The notes under the pieces: generated by a model | Seen by the model: only the letters and a program-made list of their open reading frames with translations | The model's database searches: none | Told to the model about the DNA's origin: nothing | Translations under genes and position numbers: made by a program | Assembly (NCBI GenBank): GCA_013824165.1 | Contig: PNNH01000080.1 | Location: 1 to 42,442, forward strand | Direction: 5' to 3' | Length of the DNA: 42,442 bases | Source of the DNA: Methylibium sp. | Lineage (GTDB): Bacteria; Pseudomonadota; Gammaproteobacteria; Burkholderiales; Burkholderiaceae_C | Shown here: positions 1 to 6,690 of the stretch, one piece after another | How positions within the stretch are numbered: the first letter of the stretch is position 1 | Layout of the letters: each line of letters starts with the position of its first letter

Positions 1-1092
1 GGCACGGCGATGTCGCAGGAACTGGTGGTGAAGATTGGCCACGTGGGGCCGACGAGCGGCGCGATTGCGCACCTGGGCAAGGACAACGAGCTGGGCGCGC
101 GCATGGCGATTGAGGATCTGAACGCCAAGGGCGTGATGATCGGCGGCAAGAAGGCCAAGTTCGAGCTGCTGGCAGAAGACGATGCGGGTGACCCGAAGCA
201 GGGCACGGCAGCGGCGCAGAAGCTGGTGGACTCCAAGGTCAACGGCGTGGTGGGGCACCTGAACTCGGGCACCTCGATCCCGGCGTCCAAGGTCTACAGC
301 GACGCGGGCATCCCGCAGATCAGCCCGTCGGCGACGAACCCGAAGTTCACGCGTAACGGCTACAAGACCACGTTCCGTGTGGTGGCTGACGACGTGCACC
401 TGGGTGGCACGCTGGGCAAGTACGCGGTGAACCAGGTCAAGGGCAAGAGCATCGCGGTGATCGACGACCGCACGGCCTATGGCCAGGGCGTGGCGGACGA
501 GTTCGAGAAGGGCGTCAAGGGCGCCGGTGGCAAGGTGGTGGGTCGTGAGTTCACCAACGACAAGGCCACGGACTTCACCGCCATCCTGACCTCCTTGAAG
601 GGCAAGAAGCCCGACGTGGTGTTCTTCGGCGGCATGGATGCGGTGGCAGGCCCGATGCTGCGCCAGATGAAGCAGCTGGGCATCAGCGCCAAGTTCATGG
701 GCGGCGACGGCATCTGCTCGGGCGAGCTGCCGAAGCTGGCGGCCGGCACCATGGCCGACGGCCAGGTGGTGTGCGCCGAAGCCGGTGGTGTCGAGGGCGA
801 GTCCAAGAAGTCGCTGGACGACTTCAAGGCCAAGTTCAAGGAAAAGTACAAGCTGGACGTGCAGATCTATGCACCGTACGTGTACGACGCGGTGAACGTG
901 ATGGTGGCGGCAATGGTGAAGGCGGGCTCGGCTGAGCCGGCAAAGTACCTGCCGGTGCTGGCCAAGACCGAGGGTTACAAGGGCGTGACGGGCACGATCG
1001 GCTTTGACAACAAGGGCGACATCAAGAACGGCGCGCTGACCTTGTTCACCTACAAGGCCGGTGCACGCGAGCAGATCGCTGTGGTGCGCTGA
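1..1092 (+). CDS. Branched-chain amino-acid ABC transporter substrate-binding protein (5' partial)
   Basis: This is a periplasmic type I solute-binding protein of the LivK/LivJ family. It would capture leucine/isoleucine/valine or a related amino acid and hand it to a Liv-type ABC permease. The frame is open from base 1, so the true start and signal peptide lie before the window. The ATG at 10 is internal, because the text already begins at the mature N-terminus (VVKIGHVGPTSGAIAHLGKD). Family-typical segments are the GARMAIEDLNAKG helix, the hinge region LNSGTSIPASKVY, and ISPSATNP followed by FRVVADD. About 360 residues are visible, close to a full mature protein. No other liv gene is in the window and a strong hairpin follows the stop, so it seems unlinked to the polysaccharide genes downstream. 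The ligand cannot be told from sequence. Confidence 0.88.
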   Translation, partial: GTAMSQELVVKIGHVGPTSGAIAHLGKDNELGARMAIEDLNAKGVMIGGKKAKFELLAEDDAGDPKQGTAAAQKLVDSKVNGVVGHLNSGTSIPASKVYSDAGIPQISPSATNPKFTRNGYKTTFRVVADDVHLGGTLGKYAVNQVKGKSIAVIDDRTAYGQGVADEFEKGVKGAGGKVVGREFTNDKATDFTAILTSLKGKKPDVVFFGGMDAVAGPMLRQMKQLGISAKFMGGDGICSGELPKLAAGTMADGQVVCAEAGGVEGESKKSLDDFKAKFKEKYKLDVQIYAPYVYDAVNVMVAAMVKAGSAEPAKYLPVLAKTEGYKGVTGTIGFDNKGDIKNGALTLFTYKAGAREQIAVVR

Positions 1093-1161
1093 TCGAAGCA
1101 GCAATCGCTTTTGCGCGAAGCTGAGCGCTGTCCGGGCAGGTCCGGGCAGTTGCTGAGCCTA

Positions 1162-1197
1162 AGGAGCGTCCACCGGGAGGTGCACGCTCCTTTCAAT
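1162..1197 (+). terminator. Rho-independent terminator after the binding-protein gene
   Basis: AGGAGCGT (1162-1169) pairs with ACGCTCCT (1184-1191). One C/C mismatch follows, then CACC pairs with GGTG around a GGGA loop. A short T-rich tail (TTTCAATT) follows. It lies 70 nt after the stop codon. Confidence 0.75.
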
Positions 1198-1280
1198 TGC
1201 GCCGGTCCTTTCTACAGAGTAGTCGCTGTTGCGTCTCTGGGAACTGCGGCGAAATGCATGTTCCCCGGGGGAGGCGTCAT

Positions 1281-1309
1281 ACAAGTTGGCTACAAGCTTG
1301 TGTGCTTGT
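1281..1309. repeat. Nested ACAAG/CTTGT inverted repeats
   Basis: ACAAG occurs at 1281-1285 and 1292-1296. Its reverse complement CTTGT occurs at 1297-1301 and 1305-1309. The inner pair forms a 10-bp perfect palindrome. It could be a dimeric-regulator site or an RNA hairpin; nothing in the sequence decides between these. Confidence 0.45.
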
Positions 1310-1534
1310 GAAATCCTCACGCGGTGCCCTTGCTCGTTTGCGATCTACTGCGCGCGGTCGCGGTGATCAGCTTGCCCCAGTGGGTGCGGACTGACCGCCG
1401 GTATGAGTTGGCATCCAGGCAGGGTAACCCTCTAAACGGGGGGCTTTCAAGAGGCGATCAGGAGGGCATGATCCTTCAGCAAGAAAGCTTCCCTGGGCAT
1501 GGCGGACTGACTGAGTCAAACGGGTGGTTCTGGT

Positions 1535-1552
1535 TCACGTTTTGGAGCGTGA
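1535..1552. promoter_or_regulatory. Inverted repeat, possible upstream activator site
   Basis: TCACG-N8-CGTGA is a perfect inverted repeat with an 18-bp span. Its centre is about 47 bp before the GG of the weak sigma-54-like element at 1590-1605. That would put it roughly 70 bp upstream of a start site, a usual distance for an NtrC-type activator. The link to PrsR is inference only. Confidence 0.25.
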
Positions 1553-1589
1553 CTGGGGCGGAACCGGCAGGCAGCGGAGCCAAAGCAGT

Positions 1590-1605
1590 CGGTCCTTGTC
1601 TTGCT
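1590..1605 (+). promoter_or_regulatory. Weak sigma-54-like promoter upstream of epsB-like gene
   Basis: CGGTCCTTGTCTTGCT has the obligatory GG-N10-GC spacing and a perfect -12 element (TTGCT). Its -24 element is poor (CGGTCC against TGGCAC). It lies about 75 nt before the epsB-like start codon. It is reported because the same locus encodes a sigma-54 activator, but the match is weak. Confidence 0.28.
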
Positions 1606-1678
1606 GCACCAGAGATGACAGGGAAGTCCGTTCGGGTAGGCCTTCGGGTTGCTTGAGCAGAGCGTTTGGGGAAAGAAC

Positions 1679-3064
1679 ATGATTCGAGTTTTCAATCACT
1701 ACTTGCACAGGCGGACGCTGCTCCAGGTCTTCTTTGACCTTGGTTTGATCATCTTCGCCTTGCTTGCGGTGACGCTGAGTCAGGGGGAGCAGGTCGGTCA
1801 TGTGATCCCATTTGCCGCCTCCCATGGCCTGTCCCTGGCAGGTTGCGTGTTTGTGATCAACTCGGCGACAGGCTTCTACCAGCATGTACACAACCGCTCG
1901 GTGACTGAGTCCTGCGCCCGAGCATTGCTGGCCTTGCTGCTGGCGCTGCCGGTTGCGTACGGGATTTTTAGCCTTTTGCCGGCCGACGTCAGCGAAAGCC
2001 GCGAGTTGATGACGATGGCGGCTATGGCGGCTGTCGCTGCCGTGCTGGTCCACCGTGTCTATGCAGCGCATTCGATTGCCCAATCCCGCAATCGCACCAA
2101 GATTTTGATCTTCGGCTCTGGAGAAGTCGCCCGGGCTGTCGGCAATACGCTGAAGAGCGCGGATCCGCACGCTCAAATCGTGGGCTATTTCCCTGGGCCT
2201 AACGAAACCGAGCCGCAAGTCGCTCGCGCCGAAATCATCGAACCGCAGGGCAGCCTCACCGAGACCGCCCTGAAGCTGGGCATCGACGAAATCGTCGTTG
2301 CCCTGTCTGAGCGACGTGGTGGCAGCATGCCGCTGCGGCAGCTGCTCGACTGCAAGCTGTACGGCGTACGGGTGGTTGATATCGCCACTCACTTCGAGAA
2401 GACGCTCGCGCAAATCAAGATCAGCCACGTGAACGCGGGCTGGCTGATCTTTGGTGATGGCTTCAATCAAGGCGTGCTGCGCACCAGTGTCAAGCGTGTC
2501 TTTGACATTCTCTTCTCTTCGCTGATCCTGCTCTTGGCGCTGCCGATCATGGCTATCACGGCGCTCGTCATCAAGTTCGAGTCTCGTGGGCCGGTGTTCT
2601 ATCGCCAGGAACGGGTGGGGCTGAATGGCAAGGGCTTCGAGGTGATCAAGTTCCGCAGCATGCGTACCGATGCTGAGAAGGATGGCAAGCCCAGGTGGGC
2701 GACGGTCAACGATGACCGCGTCACCAAAGTTGGGCGCTTTATCCGGCGCGTGCGCATCGACGAGTTGCCGCAATTGCTGAACGTGCTTCGGGGCGAGATG
2801 AGCTTGGTCGGGCCACGGCCTGAGCGGCAGTACTTCGTTGACGAACTTGTCGCAAAGATTCCCTACTACGCTGTGCGCCATAGCGTTAAGCCGGGTGTGA
2901 CCGGTTGGGCGCAAGTGCGCTACGAGTACGGCTCAACCGTTGAAGACTCTGTCGAGAAGCTTCAGTACGATCTGTACTACGTCAAGAATCACACCTTGTT
3001 CCTGGACCTGTTGATCCTGCTGGAAACCGTGGCTGTCGTCTTGACGGGCAAAGGCGCGCGCTGA
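1679..3064 (+). CDS. epsB: Sugar-phosphate transferase, PEP-CTERM system-associated (EpsB type, TIGR03013-like)
   Basis: Polyprenyl-phosphate glycosylphosphotransferase of the WcaJ/Bac_transf family. It is predicted to move a sugar-1-phosphate onto undecaprenyl phosphate at the inner membrane, the first step of exopolysaccharide repeat-unit synthesis. Of 461 residues, the N-terminal third has about four membrane segments. A Rossmann-like part follows (ILIFGSGEVARAVGN), then a further hydrophobic segment (DILFSSLILLLALPIMAI) and the catalytic domain with YRQERVG, FEVIKFRSMRTDAE, RVRIDELPQLLNVLRGEMS and LVGPRPERQYF. I chose the ATG at 1679 because GGGGAAAG lies 3 nt before it; a TTG 30 nt further upstream has no such site. 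It is the first gene of the block with prsK, prsR and prsT, which fits the PEP-CTERM-associated subfamily. The other glycan genes are not here. Confidence 0.88.
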   Translation: MIRVFNHYLHRRTLLQVFFDLGLIIFALLAVTLSQGEQVGHVIPFAASHGLSLAGCVFVINSATGFYQHVHNRSVTESCARALLALLLALPVAYGIFSLLPADVSESRELMTMAAMAAVAAVLVHRVYAAHSIAQSRNRTKILIFGSGEVARAVGNTLKSADPHAQIVGYFPGPNETEPQVARAEIIEPQGSLTETALKLGIDEIVVALSERRGGSMPLRQLLDCKLYGVRVVDIATHFEKTLAQIKISHVNAGWLIFGDGFNQGVLRTSVKRVFDILFSSLILLLALPIMAITALVIKFESRGPVFYRQERVGLNGKGFEVIKFRSMRTDAEKDGKPRWATVNDDRVTKVGRFIRRVRIDELPQLLNVLRGEMSLVGPRPERQYFVDELVAKIPYYAVRHSVKPGVTGWAQVRYEYGSTVEDSVEKLQYDLYYVKNHTLFLDLLILLETVAVVLTGKGAR

Positions 3065-3115
3065 TCAGGCCAGGCCTTGCGCTTGCGACTTTCTGGGACT
3101 GCCGACGCCCTTGTC

Positions 3116-3140
3116 ATGGACGCCCCTCCTCGGCGTCCAT
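3116..3140 (+). other. Stem-loop between epsB-like gene and prsK
   Basis: ATGGACGCC (3116-3124) pairs perfectly with GGCGTCCAT (3132-3140) around a 7-nt pyrimidine loop. No T-run follows, so this is not a classical terminator. It may modulate read-through or protect the epsB message end. Confidence 0.5.
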
Positions 3141-3178
3141 ATTGCATTGGGTCGCTCAAGAGCATGATTCAATAGCTC

Positions 3179-5299
3179 ATGCTTGAGCCACACTTCAATC
3201 TGAGCTTGTTCTCCTTTGGGACGGCCGCGCTCGCATACCTGTCCTTTCTCGGGGCCTATGTTTGGCGCATCCGCCACTCGCCAACCAGCGGTGGTCGGGC
3301 AGGGCTGGTCTTCCTGGCAGCGATGGTTTCGGGTGCTGCCTGGGCTGTCACCGGCCTGCTGTCTGAGTTGGCCGCATCCAGCACTCTCCAAGTCTCTGTC
3401 GTTCCATGGCTTGACTGGCTGCGCTATGCGCTGCTGCTACGCTTTGTGCTGCTCTTGCTGCGCGTTCCAGAGGCTGCGCAGCCTGCCGATGGGGCGCGGC
3501 GACTGCTGCAGCTGGGCACGGTGCTTGCGCTGTCGGCGGTGCTGCTTCTGAACCTGGGGCGAGAGTTCAGCGGCTTGCGAGACGCTGTCTGGATGCGGCC
3601 TCTTGCCTACGCATGGCTGGCGCTAAGCGTGCTCGGTCTGCTGCTGGTTGAGCAACTGCTGCGCAATGTCGATAGCGACGCCCGTTGGGGAGCCAAGCCG
3701 GTCTGTCTTGGTTTGGGTGTTGTTTTCATCTTTGACCTCTACCTGTACTCACAGGCGGCTCTCTTTCAGGGCATCGACCCTGATGCGCTCGGCGTCCGTC
3801 CGCTGATCCACAGTTTCGCTGTGCCCTTGCTCTATCTTGCCAGTCGACGCCATATCGATTGGGTCAGCAAGCTGCATGTCTCGCGCGCGGTGGTCTTCCA
3901 CTCGGCGACCATGCTGCTGACGGGTCTCTACCTGCTGCTGGTGTCTGGGGTGGGCTACTACGTCCGCTACACCGGAGGGGACTGGGGCCGGGCCATGCAG
4001 ATCGCCCTCATGTCGGTCGGTCTGCTGACCTTGCTGTTTGTGCTCTTGTCTGGGTCGATGCGGGCGAAGCTGCGTGTCTATATCAGCAAGCACTTCTTCA
4101 GTTACCGCTATGACTACCGGGAGGAGTGGCTCCGGTTTACGGCCATGTTGTCCTCACAGAGTTCTCCTCAGGAGTTGGGCATCTCGGCGATTCGAGGGCT
4201 GGCCAATCTTGTCGAGAGCCCGTCAGGCGTGTTGTGGCTGCGCCATGGCGATGCCGGTGACTACCAGCAGTCTGCGCGCTGGAACCTTCCGGAGAGCCGT
4301 CAGTCCGAACCGGCTGAAGCCGGCTTTGCGGCCTATCTGCAAGAGACAGGCTGGATTGTTGACCTTGATGAGTTGCGAAACGAACAGCAACGCTATCCAG
4401 GGCTTGAGGTTCCAGAGTGGATGCGTGATGACGAGCGCTACTGGCTGCTCGTGCCCTTGCCCGTTGCGGGTGTCTTGATCGGCTTTGCCGTGCTGGGGCG
4501 CCCGAGGACACCGGTTGATGTGAACTGGGAGGTTCGGGACTTGCTGCGCACCGCGAGCAGTCAGGCAGCAAGCTATCTCGCGCAGATGATGGCCACCGAG
4601 GCGCTGCTGGAGTCGCGCAAGTTCGACGCATTCAATCGGATGTCGGCCTTCGTGGTGCACGATTTGAAGAACATCGTGACGCAGTTGTCCCTGATGATGA
4701 AGAACGCGCGCAGGCTGCGCGACAACCCCGAGTTCCAGGAGGATATGCTGGCCACGGTCGAGAACTCGCTCGAGAAGATGCGGCAGTTGATGTTGCAGTT
4801 GCGCGAGGGATCGACGCCGCATGGGGTGTCCCAGGGTGTCGAGTTGGTGCCGATAGCGAAGCGCCTGGCCGCGGCAGCGAGCAGCAAGGGCAGGCACTTG
4901 GCGCTTGAAATCCGATCCGCTGTCAGTACACGCGGTCATGAGGAACGTATTGAGCGGGTTATTGGTCACGCTGTTCAAAATGCCTTCGATGCAACACCCG
5001 AAGACGGCCGGGTCTGGTTGACCATGGACAGGCAAGGGAGCAATGCCTGGATCGAGGTCGGAGATACTGGCTGCGGCATGAGTGAAGAGTTCATCCGCAC
5101 GCGCTTGTTCAAGCCATTTCAGACCACGAAGTCCCATGGCATGGGCATTGGCGCATTCGAGAGTTTTCAGTACTTGCAGGAACTTGGGGGGAAAATCAAC
5201 GTGGAAAGTGAAATCGGCCGAGGCACCAAGGTGACGATCCTGTTGCCCTTGTTTCACGCTGGCCAGGCATCTGATCTAGGCATGTTGAGCGCCCAATGA
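3179..5299 (+). CDS. prsK: PEP-CTERM system sensor histidine kinase PrsK
   Basis: Membrane sensor kinase of the PEP-CTERM/exosortase regulatory system, partner of PrsR encoded next. The 706-residue protein starts with eight or nine hydrophobic segments (to about residue 290) instead of a periplasmic sensor domain. A GAF-like region follows (about 320-460), then the kinase core. The phospho-accepting His is H494 in FVVHDLKN. The N box is GHAVQNAFDAT, the G1 box GDTGCGM begins at residue 628, and a second glycine-rich box reads TTKSHGMGIGAFES. The stop overlaps the prsR start by 4 bp (ATGA), so the two are translationally coupled. In the family, PrsK and PrsR act with RpoN to control PEP-CTERM protein genes. 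The signal sensed is unknown; the membrane layout suggests one from within the envelope. Confidence 0.93.
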   Translation: MLEPHFNLSLFSFGTAALAYLSFLGAYVWRIRHSPTSGGRAGLVFLAAMVSGAAWAVTGLLSELAASSTLQVSVVPWLDWLRYALLLRFVLLLLRVPEAAQPADGARRLLQLGTVLALSAVLLLNLGREFSGLRDAVWMRPLAYAWLALSVLGLLLVEQLLRNVDSDARWGAKPVCLGLGVVFIFDLYLYSQAALFQGIDPDALGVRPLIHSFAVPLLYLASRRHIDWVSKLHVSRAVVFHSATMLLTGLYLLLVSGVGYYVRYTGGDWGRAMQIALMSVGLLTLLFVLLSGSMRAKLRVYISKHFFSYRYDYREEWLRFTAMLSSQSSPQELGISAIRGLANLVESPSGVLWLRHGDAGDYQQSARWNLPESRQSEPAEAGFAAYLQETGWIVDLDELRNEQQRYPGLEVPEWMRDDERYWLLVPLPVAGVLIGFAVLGRPRTPVDVNWEVRDLLRTASSQAASYLAQMMATEALLESRKFDAFNRMSAFVVHDLKNIVTQLSLMMKNARRLRDNPEFQEDMLATVENSLEKMRQLMLQLREGSTPHGVSQGVELVPIAKRLAAAASSKGRHLALEIRSAVSTRGHEERIERVIGHAVQNAFDATPEDGRVWLTMDRQGSNAWIEVGDTGCGMSEEFIRTRLFKPFQTTKSHGMGIGAFESFQYLQELGGKINVESEIGRGTKVTILLPLFHAGQASDLGMLSAQ

Positions 5300-6663
5300 G
5301 TTCGGTTCGAACCCAACCCCTGCTGATCGTCGAGGACGACCTTGCGCTCCAGAAACAGTTGAAGTGGTCGCTGGACGGATTCGAGTCAGTCCTGGCCGAT
5401 GACGGGCCTTCCGCGCTGCTGCAGTTCCGTCGGCATCAACCGGCTGTCGTGACCATGGATCTGGGTCTGCCACCGGATCAGGACTCGGTGTCGGAGGGCT
5501 TCAAGTTGCTCGAAAAGTTGATCGAGCATGATCCGGGTGTCAAGGTCATTGTTCTGACCGGGCAGAACGATCAAGCCAATGCCTTGCGCGCGATTCGCCT
5601 GGGTGCGTACGACTTTCTGGCCAAACCGGTGGATCCGGATGTCCTGTCCCTCACCGTCGAGCGCGCGTTTCGCCTCTATGAGTTGCAGCAAGAGAACCGG
5701 CGCTTGCAGGCTCAGCAGAGTTCCGACACCGTCGGGGGGATCATCACACGCGATGAGCGCATGCTCAAGATCTGCCGGACCATCGAGAAGGTCGCACCCA
5801 GCAATGCGACTGTCTTGCTCCTTGGTGAGAGCGGTACCGGCAAGGAACTGCTGGCCCAAGGGCTGCACGACGCCTCCAAGCGCAAGGGTCGCTTTGTGGC
5901 CATCAACTGCGCCGCGATTCCGGAGAACTTGCTCGAGAGCGAGTTGTTCGGCTATGAGAAAGGTGCCTTCACAGGCGCCAGCAAGACAACCATTGGCAAG
6001 ATCGAGACGGCCAACGGTGGCACTTTGATGCTCGATGAAATTGGTGACTTGCCGCTGCCGCTGCAAGCCAAGTTGCTGCGCTTTCTGCAGGAGCGAGCCA
6101 TCGAGAGGGTGGGGGGGCGCCAGGAAATCCCGATCGACGTTCGCATCGTCGGCGCGACGCATCAGGATCTGCGCCAGCTGATCAGCCAAGGCAGCTTCCG
6201 TGAAGACCTCTACTACCGTTTGGCGGAGATCGTGGTCGACATTCCGCCGCTGCGGCAGCGTCAAGGGGATGCCGTACTGCTTTGCCATTCCTTCTTGAAG
6301 CGATTTGCTTCCGAGCAGCGGCGGCCGGCGCTTACCTTGAGCGAGGATGCTGCTCGGGCGATTGAGCTTTACGGCTGGCCCGGCAATGTACGCGAGTTGC
6401 AGAACTTGATGAAGCGGGCGTCGATCATGGCCGAGGGCGACAGGATTACCGCCGAAGACATCGGTCTGCCGTCGCCTGGCGCCGAAGCCGATGACGAGGA
6501 ACTTGCGTCGCTGGATCTGCGCAGCGTCCGCGAGCGCGCCGAGCGTCACGCCGTGGTTTCGGCGCTTGCACGTTCAGCGGGCAGCATCGTCAAGGCAGCA
6601 GAGATCCTGGGCGTCAGCCGCCCCACGCTCTACGACTTGATGAACCGATTGCAGATCAAGTAG
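5296..6663 (+). CDS. prsR: PEP-CTERM system sigma-54-dependent response regulator PrsR
   Basis: NtrC-class activator of 455 residues. The receiver domain (about 8-125) has the acidic pair E13/D14, phospho-acceptor D55 in VVTMDLGLP and the conserved lysine in FLAKPVDP. The AAA+ sigma-54 interaction domain (about 150-385) has Walker A GESGTGKE starting at residue 177 and the sigma-54-contact loop GAFTGA at 223-228. The C-terminal Fis-type helix-turn-helix reads AAEILGVSRPTLYDLMNRL. It is expected to be phosphorylated by PrsK and to open sigma-54 promoters at PEP-CTERM genes. The window itself holds one such promoter, in front of the PEP-CTERM gene at 36603. It is coupled to prsK by a 4-bp overlap and followed closely by prsT. 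Confidence 0.94.
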   Translation: MSSVRTQPLLIVEDDLALQKQLKWSLDGFESVLADDGPSALLQFRRHQPAVVTMDLGLPPDQDSVSEGFKLLEKLIEHDPGVKVIVLTGQNDQANALRAIRLGAYDFLAKPVDPDVLSLTVERAFRLYELQQENRRLQAQQSSDTVGGIITRDERMLKICRTIEKVAPSNATVLLLGESGTGKELLAQGLHDASKRKGRFVAINCAAIPENLLESELFGYEKGAFTGASKTTIGKIETANGGTLMLDEIGDLPLPLQAKLLRFLQERAIERVGGRQEIPIDVRIVGATHQDLRQLISQGSFREDLYYRLAEIVVDIPPLRQRQGDAVLLCHSFLKRFASEQRRPALTLSEDAARAIELYGWPGNVRELQNLMKRASIMAEGDRITAEDIGLPSPGAEADDEELASLDLRSVRERAERHAVVSALARSAGSIVKAAEILGVSRPTLYDLMNRLQIK

Positions 6664-6690
6664 CGCAAAGACTGGAACAAGGGAGAGACT

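Larger units (their letters stand above)
1198..1678 (+). other. Long non-coding leader/promoter region of the PEP-CTERM polysaccharide block
   Basis: No convincing gene lies between the terminator and the epsB-like gene. The short open frames here have no family-like sequence and no good ribosome site. The stretch holds nested direct and inverted ACAAG/CTTGT repeats (1281-1309, with the perfect palindrome ACAAGCTTGT at 1292-1301). It also holds a CCTCT/AGAGG pair near 1430-1455, a TCACG-N8-CGTGA inverted repeat (1535-1552) and a weak sigma-54-like element (1590-1605). It probably carries the control sequences of the downstream genes; no known riboswitch was recognised. Confidence 0.5.

Noticed and set aside
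1111-1656. Short open frames in the gap before the epsB-like gene
   Set aside because: They overlap each other, cross the terminator or repeats, and show no recognisable sequence or translation signals.
1198-1678. A cyclic-di-GMP or other riboswitch in the long leader
   Set aside because: I looked for the conserved GEMM-type core segments and saw none; the stems present are short and unlike known classes. A covariance-model search would decide.
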